Assembly (NCBI GenBank): GCA_031390175.1
Contig: JANMTF010000195.1
Location: 1 to 64,000, forward strand
Direction: 5' to 3'
Length of the DNA stretch: 64,000 nt
Origin: JAAFIP01 sp031390175
GTDB taxonomy: Bacteria; Pseudomonadota; Gammaproteobacteria; Burkholderiales; Burkholderiaceae_C
Both the position numbers and the translations under genes were made by a program. The notes below the pieces were generated by a model. The model saw only the letters and a list, made by a program, of their open reading frames with translations. It had not been told where the DNA came from and made no database searches. Shown one piece after another: positions 25,266 through 33,728 of the stretch (the first letter of the stretch is position 1; every line of letters begins with the position of its first letter).

Positions 25266-25775
25266 TTAATAGCCGCCGCGTCCACCACCGCCACCGCCGC
25301 CGCCACTGCGACCGCCGCCGCCGTAAGGGCTGCGGAAACCGCCGCCATCACCGCCGCCACCACCACCAGCGCCGCCGCCGTAGCCGCCACCGCCGCTACG
25401 ACCACCGCCGCCGCCGCCGTAACCACCACCACCGCCGCCGCCGCTGCCGCCACCACCGTAGCCGCCACCGCCGCTACGGCCACCGCCGCCACCAAAGCCG
25501 CCGCCACCAGTGCGTGGTGGGCGAGCTTCCATGGGACGAGCTTCGTTAACTACAACGGCGCGGCCGTCGAGTTGTTGGCCGTTCATGCCTTCAACAGCAG
25601 CCAAAGCCTCAGCGTCGCTGGACATTTCAACAAAGCCGAAGCCTTTTGAACGACCAGTGTCACGCTCCATCATCACTTTAGCGCTGGTAACACCGCCAAA
25701 AGCCGAGAATGCTTGGTGCAAATCTTCGTCGCGAACAGAATATGGCAGATTGCCAACGTACAGTTTATTGCCCAT
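25266..25775 (-). CDS. Glycine-rich RNA-binding protein (RRM)
   Basis: A 169-residue protein: one RRM domain (about 1-80) with RNP2 (LYVGNLPY) and RNP1 (KGFGFVEM) motifs intact, then a Gly/Arg/Tyr-rich tail made of GGGGYGG-type repeats ending GRGGY. The start at 25775 has GGAG nine bases upstream. This single-RRM plus Gly-rich tail architecture is common in Burkholderiales and cyanobacteria and often responds to cold; here the cold link is inferred. The low-complexity tail is a slippage-prone GCC/ACC repeat on the DNA. Confidence 0.92.
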   Translation of the reverse strand: MGNKLYVGNLPYSVRDEDLHQAFSAFGGVTSAKVMMERDTGRSKGFGFVEMSSDAEALAAVEGMNGQQLDGRAVVVNEARPMEARPPRTGGGGFGGGGGRSGGGGYGGGGSGGGGGGGYGGGGGGRSGGGGYGGGAGGGGGGDGGGFRSPYGGGGRSGGGGGGGGRGGY

Positions 25776-25880
25776 GAATGGGACTCCTATCAATCACAAT
25801 TAAAAAGCGATGGAGTCCCTGAGCAAACGCATACCTGCAAGAAACTGACCGATCACCAACTACACCTACAAAAATAGTAA

Positions 25881-26819
25881 ATGGTCTTGCATTATGCGCC
25901 AAAATATGCTTTCGTGTCGAACCCCGTACTTACCCTTGATCCTATAGTGTCGCCTTTACGCATCGTTTGCCTAGTTCCCAGCATCACCGAGTTGATCGTG
26001 GAGTTGGGTTTGGGCGACTATTTGGTGGGCCGCACGGGGTTTTGCATCCACCCGGCCGCTGTGGTGAAGCACATCCCCAAGGTGGGCGGCACCAAGGCGG
26101 TCAATCTGGACAAAATCCGCGCTCTGGCCCCTACCCATGTGGTGGTGAATGTGGATGAAAACGAAAAAACCATGGTCGACGCCCTGCGCCCATGGGTGGC
26201 GCACATCGTGGTCACACACCCCCAGGGGCCATGGGACAACATGGCTTTGATAGACCAGTTATTGGTCGCATTCGTCCACTCACACGCTATCAATTCAGTA
26301 GCTGCTCCCGCAATTATCCAAAGGGCTGAAGACTTGAAAGAGCAAATTTTCCAGCGCGGGACAGCCTTGCAGGCAGGCCAGGCGCACGCCGGGCTCCAAG
26401 CACCTCGCCAGCGCGTGCTTTATTTGATTTGGCAAGACCCCTGGATGACGGTGGCGAGAGACACGTACATCAGCCGCATGCTGGATTTGATCGGCTGGCA
26501 AACCTGGCCCAATGTACAGGGCGGAGATGGCATCGCCACGCCCGGAGCCGGGCGCTACCCCGTGATTCAGGGCGACGAGCCTTGGCTAGAGGGCATTGAC
26601 CGCGTGCTGTTGTCGTCAGAACCCTACAGTTTTGGCCCAACGCATGTGGCCCAGGTGCAAAATTGGTTGCCCCACACTAAAGTGCAATTGGTGGACGGCG
26701 AAATGCTCAGTTGGTACGGCAGCCGCGCCGTCCTGGGCTTGGACTATTTGGCCGCTCTGTCGACTGGCGGCGCCACAGACTTGGGCGCCGACATTGGGCT
26801 GGGCACATCGTCAGCGTAG
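25881..26819 (+). CDS. Helical-backbone metal receptor (BtuF-like), no signal peptide
   Basis: A 312-residue protein with the PF01497-type fold pattern: RIVCLVPSITELIVELGLGD, LVGRTGFCIHPA, KVGGTKAVNLDKIRALAPTH and, C-terminally, GIDRVLLSSEPYSF. Close to BtuF/cobalamin-binding proteins but without a visible signal peptide and without ABC transporter genes, so a cytoplasmic or solitary role is possible. The start at 25881 has no clear ribosome site. Residues about 136-154 (AINSVAAPAIIQRAEDLK) are encoded by a PE1 repeat. Its 3' end overlaps the converging anti-sigma gene by 76 bp. Confidence 0.75.
   Translation: MVLHYAPKYAFVSNPVLTLDPIVSPLRIVCLVPSITELIVELGLGDYLVGRTGFCIHPAAVVKHIPKVGGTKAVNLDKIRALAPTHVVVNVDENEKTMVDALRPWVAHIVVTHPQGPWDNMALIDQLLVAFVHSHAINSVAAPAIIQRAEDLKEQIFQRGTALQAGQAHAGLQAPRQRVLYLIWQDPWMTVARDTYISRMLDLIGWQTWPNVQGGDGIATPGAGRYPVIQGDEPWLEGIDRVLLSSEPYSFGPTHVAQVQNWLPHTKVQLVDGEMLSWYGSRAVLGLDYLAALSTGGATDLGADIGLGTSSA
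26286..26340 (+). repeat. PE1 repeat inside metal-receptor gene
   Basis: CAGTAGCTGCTCCCGCAATT then ATCCAAAGGGCTGAAGAC, in frame with the host gene and in plus orientation. Confidence 0.7.
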
Positions 26820-27004
26820 TTGCGCCACTGGCGCATGGCGTTGCGCATCGTGAGTATTTGACTTTCAAAACTCGGGCAGGCGTTGCAAATCCACATATGG
26901 GTGCGCAAGGCCAGTTTTTCGCCCGTATTCAGATGGCGATCCTCCCTGGCCACCACCAAAGCGGCTACTTCTTTACACGAGCGACGAAAAGGATAAGACA
27001 ACAT
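26744..27004 (-). CDS. Small zinc-finger anti-sigma factor
   Basis: An 86-residue protein with a zf-HC2-like pattern: His-Leu-Asn-x-Gly-Glu-Lys (about residue 24), THMWICNACPSF (about 35-46) with Cys-x2-Cys. It lies 58 bp downstream of an ECF sigma factor gene on the same strand, the usual place of its cognate anti-sigma. There is no membrane segment, so it is likely a soluble zinc-binding anti-sigma (ZAS) that may sense thiol oxidation. The 3' end overlaps the converging metal-receptor gene. Confidence 0.78.
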   Translation of the reverse strand: MLSYPFRRSCKEVAALVVAREDRHLNTGEKLALRTHMWICNACPSFESQILTMRNAMRQWRNYADDVPSPMSAPKSVAPPVDRAAK

Positions 27005-27062
27005 GGTGGATCACAAAAGTGCTGGCTATGAAAAGGCTGGTGGGGCGAGAGGGGTCGTGCGC

Positions 27063-27635
27063 TCAATGCTGGGCAGATGCCTTTTGCCCAAACCAGTTGA
27101 GCTCCAGGCATTCACGCAGCCGCAGCCGCGCACGGTGCAATTGCACGTAGAGGTTAGTAGCGGTGATACCCAGTTCCTTACACACCTCGTCGGCATCCAT
27201 CTCCAGCCACTCACGCATCAAAAATAAGCGCCCTTGCGCTGGGGGCAGCTTGCTCACGCAGGCATCCATGACGGTCATAAATTGTTTTTGCCCTAAATCC
27301 TGGTCTGGGTTGCCCCAGTTGGCCGGGTGCTCGGCAAAATGGCCGTCGGCTTTGAAGCCAATCGCGTCCAGTTCGTCACCTTCCCGGTCGCCTTGCAGGT
27401 CGCTGGCGTTCACCTCCCGCAGGTTGGCGCGCAAGGTGTCAACCACTTTGTGCTTCAAAATGCCCACCAACCAGGTTTTCAGCTGCGACTGCCCGGCAAA
27501 CGACTGTGGCTTGGCAATGGCCGCCAGAATGGTCTCTGACACCGCATCTTCAGCCCAGGCATCGTTGCGCAGTTGCAGGCGCGCGAAGCGCATCAGGTAG
27601 CTGCGCAGATCGGCCACATCGGTTTCAAAACTCAT
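27063..27635 (-). CDS. ECF-type RNA polymerase sigma factor
   Basis: A 190-residue sigma-70 family protein with region 2 (LMRFARLQLRNDAWAEDAVS, KTWLVGILKHKVVDTLR) and region 4 with its helix-turn-helix (KLPPAQGRLFLMREWLEMDA with DEVCKELGITATNLYVQLHR). The linker includes an acidic insert (SDLQGDREGDELDA). It is followed by the putative ZAS anti-sigma. ECF/ZAS pairs control oxidative or envelope stress; the trigger here is unknown. No autoregulatory promoter motif could be named with confidence. Confidence 0.9.
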   Translation of the reverse strand: MSFETDVADLRSYLMRFARLQLRNDAWAEDAVSETILAAIAKPQSFAGQSQLKTWLVGILKHKVVDTLRANLREVNASDLQGDREGDELDAIGFKADGHFAEHPANWGNPDQDLGQKQFMTVMDACVSKLPPAQGRLFLMREWLEMDADEVCKELGITATNLYVQLHRARLRLRECLELNWFGQKASAQH

Positions 27636-27756
27636 ATTCAGTATCCGTTATTTGGAGGCCATGCTTTTATCGCACTGATCGCTTGATCAGCACCCTTAGA
27701 GTCTATACGTCGCCTGTCGCAGTTTGGATGTGCAAGGCCCCGCCCCAGCTAAAGCC

Positions 27757-28584
27757 CTACAACTTCAAGTCATACCCAATCGTCATGGGCGCATGGTCAG
27801 AAAATTTCTCGGTTTTGTAAATTTCTTCTTCCCGTGCCAGTGCTGCTATGGTGGGGCTGGCCAGGTGGTAATCCAGCCGCCAACCTACGTTTTTGGCATA
27901 GGCTTGGCCACGCTGGCTCCACCATGTGTAACAGGTGTCGGTGGTACCTGGCTGGAGGCGGCGGTACACGTCTACCAAGCCACCACGCTGCGTCGCGTTG
28001 GCTGACTCACAGTCCAGCATCCTGGTGAGCCAGGCCCGCTCGTCGGGCAAAAAACCGCTGTTTTTTACATTGCCCTTGAAGTTTTTCAAGTCAGCCTCTT
28101 TGTGCGCAATGTTAATGTCGCCACATAGCACCAACTCGCGCTTTTTACCTAATGCAATTATATGTGGGGACATTTTGTCTAAAAATCGGTACTTGGCCGC
28201 TTGCCGGTCTTCACCCGACGAGCCGCTGGGAAAGTAGCTGCTGATGATCGAGAACTTGCGCGTGGGGGTATCAAAGCGCAGCTCCACATACCGGCCTTCG
28301 GCATCAAACTCGCCGCCATCAAAGCCAATGATCACCTCGCTGGGGACATGGCGGGTGTACACGCCCACGCCGCTGTAGCCCTTTTTCTCGGCAAACTGAA
28401 AATACCCCTGCATGCCGGCAATTTGCTCAAATTTGCCTGCAATGTCCACCGCCTGGGCTTTGACCTCTTGCACGCACATACAATCAGGCGCAGACTTTTC
28501 TACCCACGCTTCCATCCCTTTAGTGGCGGCCGAGCGGATGCCGTTGAAGTTCAGGCTGGTGATTTTGAAGAGTGATTTTTTCAT
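27757..28584 (-). CDS. xth: Exodeoxyribonuclease III
   Basis: A 275-residue AP endonuclease/3'-5' exonuclease for base-excision repair. Visible: ITSLNFNGIRSAATKGM, metal-binding Glu in DCMCVQEVKAQ, GYSGVGVYTR, LCGDINIAHKEADLKN (Asp/Asn pair), and the C-terminal SDHAPM with the catalytic His. It is divergent from pyrE, with only nine base pairs between the two ATG starts, so their promoters must lie inside each other's coding sequence or overlap tightly. Confidence 0.95.
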   Translation of the reverse strand: MKKSLFKITSLNFNGIRSAATKGMEAWVEKSAPDCMCVQEVKAQAVDIAGKFEQIAGMQGYFQFAEKKGYSGVGVYTRHVPSEVIIGFDGGEFDAEGRYVELRFDTPTRKFSIISSYFPSGSSGEDRQAAKYRFLDKMSPHIIALGKKRELVLCGDINIAHKEADLKNFKGNVKNSGFLPDERAWLTRMLDCESANATQRGGLVDVYRRLQPGTTDTCYTWWSQRGQAYAKNVGWRLDYHLASPTIAALAREEEIYKTEKFSDHAPMTIGYDLKL

Positions 28585-28593
28585 GGACGAGTG

Positions 28594-29298
28594 ATGACAT
28601 TAAACAAAGTGCGAGTAGATTCCGTGCCAGACAGGTTAGCCCTTGATTTTGTGCAATTTGCAGTCGAATCAGGCGTGCTGCGCTTTGGCGAATTTACAAC
28701 TAAAGCCGGTAGATTGTCACCCTATTTTTTCAACGCCGGTTTGTTTGACGATGGTGCCAAGTTAGGCCGCTTGGCGCAGTTCTATGCGCAGCGCATTATG
28801 CAAAGCGGTATCGAGTTTGACATGCTTTTTGGCCCGGCTTACAAGGGCATCCCGCTAGCAGCCGCGGTGGCCATCGAGCTGGCGCGCCTGGGCCGCAACG
28901 TGCCCTATGCCTACAACCGCAAAGAGGCCAAAGACCATGGCGAAGGCGGCACCTTGGTAGGCGCACCGGTCAAAGGCCGGGTGCTGATAGTGGACGACGT
29001 GATGTCGGCGGGTACCGCCGCGCGCGAGTCGATTGCCATCATTACTGCCGCGGGTGCCAAGCCCCACGCGGTCACCATTGCCTTGGACCGACAAGAAAAA
29101 GCCACTGAAATCAAAGATGGCCGGGCCCAAGACGTGCCGCATAGTGCCGTGCAATACGTCACTAATGTGCTCGGCCTACAGGTTTGTGCGATTGCGAACC
29201 TGGCTGATTTATTGCACTATCTACAGTCTAGCGGGGTTAATATGGCGCAGCATACTGTGGCTGTGCAGGCCTACCGAGATCGCTACGGTGTTGCCTGA
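28594..29298 (+). CDS. pyrE: Orotate phosphoribosyltransferase
   Basis: Converts orotate and PRPP to orotidine monophosphate in pyrimidine synthesis. About 234 residues; ATG at 28594 is taken, with a GTG one codon earlier as an alternative. Visible: FGEFTTKAGRLSPYFFNAG, MLFGPAYKGIPLAAAVAIEL, KEAKDHGEGGTLVGA and the PRPP loop VLIVDDVMSAGTA. Divergent from the exonuclease III gene. Confidence 0.96.
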   Translation: MTLNKVRVDSVPDRLALDFVQFAVESGVLRFGEFTTKAGRLSPYFFNAGLFDDGAKLGRLAQFYAQRIMQSGIEFDMLFGPAYKGIPLAAAVAIELARLGRNVPYAYNRKEAKDHGEGGTLVGAPVKGRVLIVDDVMSAGTAARESIAIITAAGAKPHAVTIALDRQEKATEIKDGRAQDVPHSAVQYVTNVLGLQVCAIANLADLLHYLQSSGVNMAQHTVAVQAYRDRYGVA

Positions 29299-29359
29299 CA
29301 ACCCCGCGTCACCCTGTTGCGTTACAACCAGCATGAACACCGCGCTACACTGGAGTCCC

Positions 29360-30007
29360 ATGAGATTGAGCGTTAAATTATCGTTGTGTGCCGGGCTATG
29401 GCTAGCCAGCGCGCTAGCTTGGGGGCAAATTTACACCTGTATAGATGCCAAAGGCCGCAAACTCACCTCTGACCGCCCCATCCCAGAATGCGCTGACCGT
29501 GAGCAAAAAGAGCTCAACAACAGCGGCACCGTCAAGCGCACGGTCAAACCTGCAATGACGGCGGAAGAACAGCGTGTTTTTGACGAAAAAGAAAAGCAAG
29601 CTACCGAAGAGCGCCTGCGCCTGAACGAAGAAAAACGCAAAGACCGCGCCTTGCTCACCCGCTACCCTAGCCGTCCCAGCCATGACAAAGAGCGCTCCGA
29701 CACACTGGCGCAAGTAGATGACGTGATGAAAGCGGCAACCAAACGTGTTGGCGAACTGGCGGTGCAACGCAAAGAGATCGATACCGAGCTGGAGTTTTAC
29801 AAAAAGAACCCTGCCAAAATACCCCTGTCACTCAAGCGCCAAATCGAAGACAACGATGCCAGCGTGGCGGTGCAAAAACGCTTTATCGTTGACCAGGAGT
29901 CGGAGAAAAAGCGCACCAATGCACGCTTTGACGATGAACTGGTGCGGCTTAAAACGCTGTGGCTGCTTACCGCCACGCCAACAGCAACAGCGGCACCTAA
30001 AAAATAA
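29360..30007 (+). CDS. DUF4124 domain-containing exported protein
   Basis: A 215-residue protein with a signal peptide (MRLSVKLSLCAGLWLASALA, cleavage near AWG-Q) and the short DUF4124 domain directly after it (IYTCIDAKGRKLTSDRPIPE, two Cys), then a long charged coiled-coil region (about 70-200). The start at 29360 has TGGAG upstream. The family is periplasmic and of unknown function. It follows pyrE by 61 bp on the same strand. A PE1 repeat begins right at its stop codon. Confidence 0.82.
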   Translation: MRLSVKLSLCAGLWLASALAWGQIYTCIDAKGRKLTSDRPIPECADREQKELNNSGTVKRTVKPAMTAEEQRVFDEKEKQATEERLRLNEEKRKDRALLTRYPSRPSHDKERSDTLAQVDDVMKAATKRVGELAVQRKEIDTELEFYKKNPAKIPLSLKRQIEDNDASVAVQKRFIVDQESEKKRTNARFDDELVRLKTLWLLTATPTATAAPKK

Positions 30008-30063
30008 GCTATTTAGGGCTGTAGCCATTTAAAATATTGCGGGAGCAGCTATTTTATCAATAG
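30008..30063 (-). repeat. PE1 repeat after DUF4124 gene
   Basis: AGGGCTGTAGCCATTTAAAA then TATTGCGGGAGCAGCTATTT. Intergenic copy between converging genes; its AGCTATTT/AAATAGCT-like ends can pair and it may serve as a weak bidirectional terminator. Confidence 0.75.
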
Positions 30064-30093
30064 CGTGTTGTAGACGACATCCGCTCTCCCGCA

Positions 30094-31662
30094 TCAGCCC
30101 AACTTGGCTTTCAATAGCGCATTGATCTGTGCCGGATTGCCTTTGCCATTGCTGGCCTTCATCACCTGTCCTACCAAGGCGTTAAAGGCCTTGTCTTTGC
30201 CTGCACGGTACTGCGCAATGTTGTCGGCATTGGCTGCTAGCACTTCGTCGATGATGGCTTCTAACGCGCCCGTGTCGTTCATTTGCTTGAGGCCTTTGGC
30301 CTCGATGATCGCATCCACGTCTTGCGCTGCAGACATGCCAGCGGGCGTTTGCCACAGAGCATCAAACACTTGCTTGGCGGCATTGTTGGAGATGCTGTTG
30401 TCGGTAATGCGCTTGATCAATGCGCCTAGGCGCCCTGGCGAGACGGGACAGGCAGCGATGTCCAACCCATCGGCATTCAAACGCCTTGACACCTCGCCCA
30501 TAGTCCAGTTGCTGGCCAGTTTGGCCTGGCCGCTGGCTTTGGTGCAGCTCTCAAAATAGGCGGCCATGGCCTTGCTTTGCGTTAACTGCGCAGCGTCGTA
30601 CTCCGGCAGGCCGTAGTCGGCGACAAAGCGCGCCTCCATCGCGCGGGGCAGCTCGGTCATCTCGGCGCGCACCCGCTCGACCCAATCGCGGCCGATCACC
30701 AGGGGCGGCAGGTCAGGGTCAGGGAAGTAGCGGTAGTCGGCAGCGTCTTCCTTGGTGCGCATGGCGCGTGTCTCACCCGTGTCGGGGTTGAACAGCACGG
30801 TGGCCTGCTGGATGGTTTTACCGTCTTCTATTTGCTCAATCTGCCAGCGCACTTCATAGTCGATAGCCTGCTGCATGAACTTGAAACTGTTGAGGTTTTT
30901 AATCTCGCGGCGCGTGCCAAACTTGTCGCCGGGCTTGCGCACCGACACGTTGGCGTCACACCTGAAGCTGCCCTCTTGCATATTGCCGTCGCAAATACCG
31001 ATCCAGGTGACGATTTTGTGCAGCTCTCTGGCATAGGCGACGGCCTCAGCGCTGGAGCGCATGTCGGGCTCGGTGACTATTTCCAGTAGTGGCGTGCCTG
31101 CGCGGTTCAAGTCGATGCCGCTTTGGCCCCCGCGAGCTCCGCTTGCGGCACCTAAGGATGCGTCTTCATGCAGCGACTTGCCAGCGTCTTCTTCCAGGTG
31201 GGCGCGAACCAAGCGCACTGATTTTTTGACATCACCGAGAAAAAACTCCACCGAACCGCCCTGCACAACGGGGATCTCAAACTGGCTGATCTGGTAGCCC
31301 TTGGGCAGATCGGGGTAAAAGTAGTTTTTACGCGCAAAAATGCTGCGCGGGGCGATGTGCGCACCAATGGCGAGGCCGAACTGGATAGCACGCTCGACCG
31401 CGCCCTTGTTCATCACTGGCAGGGTGCCGGGCAAGGCCAGATCCACTGCGCACGCTTGGGTATTGGCCTCTGCCCCAAAGGCGGTGGAGGCGCGGCTGAA
31501 AATCTTGCTCTGGGTGGAGAGTTGGGAATGGGTCTCAAAGCCAATGACGACTTCGTAGCCGCGCACCAGGAGGGACGGATCGACCTGGCGGTCGTCTTTG
31601 AAATCGGTCGCAGAGGCTGTGAGGGCAGTGGTTGGCTCAGTGGTTTGGACAGGGGCGTTCAT
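30094..31662 (-). CDS. gatB: Asp-tRNA(Asn)/Glu-tRNA(Gln) amidotransferase subunit B
   Basis: A 522-residue subunit that binds and phosphorylates the mischarged tRNA for amidation. The start at 31662 (MNAPVQTTE) has GGAGG upstream. Visible: YEVVIGFETHSQLSTQSKIF, the KNYFYPDLPKGYQISQFEIP signature, GIDLNRAGTPLLEIVTEPDM, the RCDANVSVRKPG motif, and the C-terminal YqeY-like tail domain. gatB starts one base after the gatA stop, so translation is coupled. Confidence 0.97.
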   Translation of the reverse strand: MNAPVQTTEPTTALTASATDFKDDRQVDPSLLVRGYEVVIGFETHSQLSTQSKIFSRASTAFGAEANTQACAVDLALPGTLPVMNKGAVERAIQFGLAIGAHIAPRSIFARKNYFYPDLPKGYQISQFEIPVVQGGSVEFFLGDVKKSVRLVRAHLEEDAGKSLHEDASLGAASGARGGQSGIDLNRAGTPLLEIVTEPDMRSSAEAVAYARELHKIVTWIGICDGNMQEGSFRCDANVSVRKPGDKFGTRREIKNLNSFKFMQQAIDYEVRWQIEQIEDGKTIQQATVLFNPDTGETRAMRTKEDAADYRYFPDPDLPPLVIGRDWVERVRAEMTELPRAMEARFVADYGLPEYDAAQLTQSKAMAAYFESCTKASGQAKLASNWTMGEVSRRLNADGLDIAACPVSPGRLGALIKRITDNSISNNAAKQVFDALWQTPAGMSAAQDVDAIIEAKGLKQMNDTGALEAIIDEVLAANADNIAQYRAGKDKAFNALVGQVMKASNGKGNPAQINALLKAKLG

Positions 31663-31663
31663 G

Positions 31664-33151
31664 TTAAATGCCCTCCATAAAGGTGGGTGGTTGGCGCGAG
31701 TGAAAATCAGTCGCCTGCTGCAAACGGTGCGCCATGCTGAGCAGCTTGGCTTCTGAAAAGTAGTTACCAATGAGCTGCAGACCCACCGGCATGCCGCCAC
31801 CTTCTTTGGATGCAGCGAACCCGGCTGGTACGCTCATGCCAGGCAGGCCGGCCAGCGAGGCGGGCAAAGTGAAAATATCAGCCAGATAGTTGGCGACCGG
31901 GTCATCGGATTTTTCACCAATTTTCCACGCCACCGTGGGAGCCACGGGCCCTGCAATGACGTCACACAGCTTGAAGGCCTGCTGAAAATCATCGGCAATC
32001 ATGCGACGGATTTTTTGCGCTTGCAGGTAGTACGCGTCGTAGTAGCCGTGGCTCAGCACGTACGCGCCGATCATGATGCGGCGTTTGACCTCGTCGCCAA
32101 AGCCTTCAGCGCGGGTTTTTTGGTACATGTCAGCCAGGTCGGTGTAGTGCGCTGCGCGGTGGCCAAACTTCACGCCGTCAAACCGGCTCAGGTTGGAGCT
32201 GGCCTCGGCGGGCGCGATGATGTAGTACACCGGGATGGACAGCTCGGTGCGCGGCAGGCTGATGGGCACGAGTGTGGCACCGAGTTTTTCGTATTCTTTC
32301 AAAGCGCCGTCAATGGCGGCGCGCACGTCTTGGCTCAAACCATCGCCAAAAAACTCTTTGGGGATGCCGATGCGCAGACCTGCAATGCTATCGTTTAAAG
32401 AGCGAGAATAGTCTTCTGCTGGCATGTCCAGCGAGGTCGAGTCGCGGTCCAGATCGGGGCCGCACATGGCGGTGAGGAGCAATGCGCAGTCTTCGGCGCT
32501 GCGCGCCATCGGCCCGGCTTGGTCCAGGCTGGACGCAAAGGCCACCATGCCGTAGCGCGAGGCGCGGCCATAGGTGGGCTTGATGCCCGTGATGCCGCAA
32601 AACGCAGCGGGTTGACGGATCGAGCCCCCCGTGTCGGTGCCGGTAGCCGCCGCGCACAGGCCTGCTGCCACGGCTGCTGCGCTGCCGCCCGAGGAGCCAC
32701 CGGGGATGCGTGAGGTATCCCATGGGTTGCGCACGTTGTGGTACGCAGAGTTTTCATTGCCAGAACCCATCGCAAACTCGTCGCAATTGAGCTTGCCCAG
32801 AGTGACCACGCCTTCCGATGCTAATTGACTGACCACCGTGCTATCGAAGGGTGAGCGATAACCGCTGAGCATCTTGGAGCCTGCGGTGGTGGCGAAGTCT
32901 TTGGTGGCAAAAATATCCTTGTGCGCAATCGGTACGCCCAGCAGGGGCGATGTTTGGCCAGCAGCCAGGCGGGCATCAGCCGCGCGGGCTTGTGCCAAAG
33001 TCGCGTCTTCGTCCACGGCTAAAAATGCGCCCAAAGCGCTGTGCGCCTGGATGCGCACCAGGTAGTGCTGCGCTGCCTCGACAGCGGAGATTTTTTTAGC
33101 GGCCAGGTCTTTGGCTAAAGCGGCCACGCTGAGGGTGTGTAGTGCGGTCAT
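31664..33151 (-). CDS. gatA: Asp-tRNA(Asn)/Glu-tRNA(Gln) amidotransferase subunit A
   Basis: A 495-residue amidase that releases ammonia from Gln for the GatB reaction. The amidase-signature triad is visible: Lys in PIAHKDIFATKDF, cis-Ser in PGGSSGGSAAAVAAGLC and the nucleophile Ser in GTDTGGSIRQPAAFCG. Middle gene of gatC-gatA-gatB; gatC ends nine bases upstream. Confidence 0.97.
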   Translation of the reverse strand: MTALHTLSVAALAKDLAAKKISAVEAAQHYLVRIQAHSALGAFLAVDEDATLAQARAADARLAAGQTSPLLGVPIAHKDIFATKDFATTAGSKMLSGYRSPFDSTVVSQLASEGVVTLGKLNCDEFAMGSGNENSAYHNVRNPWDTSRIPGGSSGGSAAAVAAGLCAAATGTDTGGSIRQPAAFCGITGIKPTYGRASRYGMVAFASSLDQAGPMARSAEDCALLLTAMCGPDLDRDSTSLDMPAEDYSRSLNDSIAGLRIGIPKEFFGDGLSQDVRAAIDGALKEYEKLGATLVPISLPRTELSIPVYYIIAPAEASSNLSRFDGVKFGHRAAHYTDLADMYQKTRAEGFGDEVKRRIMIGAYVLSHGYYDAYYLQAQKIRRMIADDFQQAFKLCDVIAGPVAPTVAWKIGEKSDDPVANYLADIFTLPASLAGLPGMSVPAGFAASKEGGGMPVGLQLIGNYFSEAKLLSMAHRLQQATDFHSRQPPTFMEGI

Positions 33152-33160
33152 GGCGGCTCT

Positions 33161-33460
33161 TTACTCGATCACCTTGGGCACCAAAAACAGCCCGCGCTCT
33201 ACCGACGGGGCGCTTTTTTGGTTGGCTTCGCGCTGGTTCGGCTCGCTGGCGATGTCCTCGCGCAGGCGCAGGGCCATCTCTTGGATGGCGGCCACTGGGT
33301 GAGCCAGAGGCACGATACCCTTGGTATCCACCGCCCGCATTTGCTCCACGATATTAAAAAAACCATTGATTTGGCCCAGCATGCGCTGGGATTCTTCGGG
33401 CTTGAGCTCTAGCCGCGCCAAGTGGGCGATGCGGTCAATGTCTTGCGAATTCAGGGACAT
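33161..33460 (-). CDS. gatC: Asp-tRNA(Asn)/Glu-tRNA(Gln) amidotransferase subunit C
   Basis: The 99-residue stabilising subunit of GatCAB; it starts MSLNSQDIDRIAHLARLELK with the usual short belt around GatA (FNIVEQMRAVDTKGIVPLAH). First gene of the minus-strand gat operon, divergent from mreB (268 bp between starts). Confidence 0.95.
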   Translation of the reverse strand: MSLNSQDIDRIAHLARLELKPEESQRMLGQINGFFNIVEQMRAVDTKGIVPLAHPVAAIQEMALRLREDIASEPNQREANQKSAPSVERGLFLVPKVIE

Positions 33461-33621
33461 AGGTGTGGGCAGCGTGGTAAAAATTAGCCGGTACGGCTGT
33501 GGTCTGGGCTGGCAGGGCTTTGTAAGCTGGTGTTTCTGCATCAAAAATATGAGCAAAAACAACAGCCTCAACCAAGTTATGCACAGGGGATGCGGTATTA
33601 TCCAACCTTTGGTGTATGGGC

Positions 33622-33662
33622 CCTAAATCAGGGGTAAATTGCATCAAAAAAACTGATTTAGG
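33622..33662. promoter_or_regulatory. Inverted repeat in the mreB upstream region
   Basis: Perfect 10-bp arms CCTAAATCAG (33622-33631) and CTGATTTAGG (33653-33662), 21 bp apart, 67 bp before the mreB start. A weak sigma-70-like pair (TTGCAT 33639-33644, GACTAT 33662-33667, 17-bp spacer) overlaps the right arm, so the repeat could be an operator. The regulator is unknown. Confidence 0.5.
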
Positions 33663-33728
33663 ACTATTTTAGACAGAAGTACAGCGGTGTGTGACCTTGG
33701 CGTGCACCATCCTGGAGAGGATTAGAAG

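Noticed and set aside
25241..25507. Ala/Val-only frame opposite the RRM protein tail
   Set aside because: Shadow of the GGN codon repeats of the glycine-rich tail.
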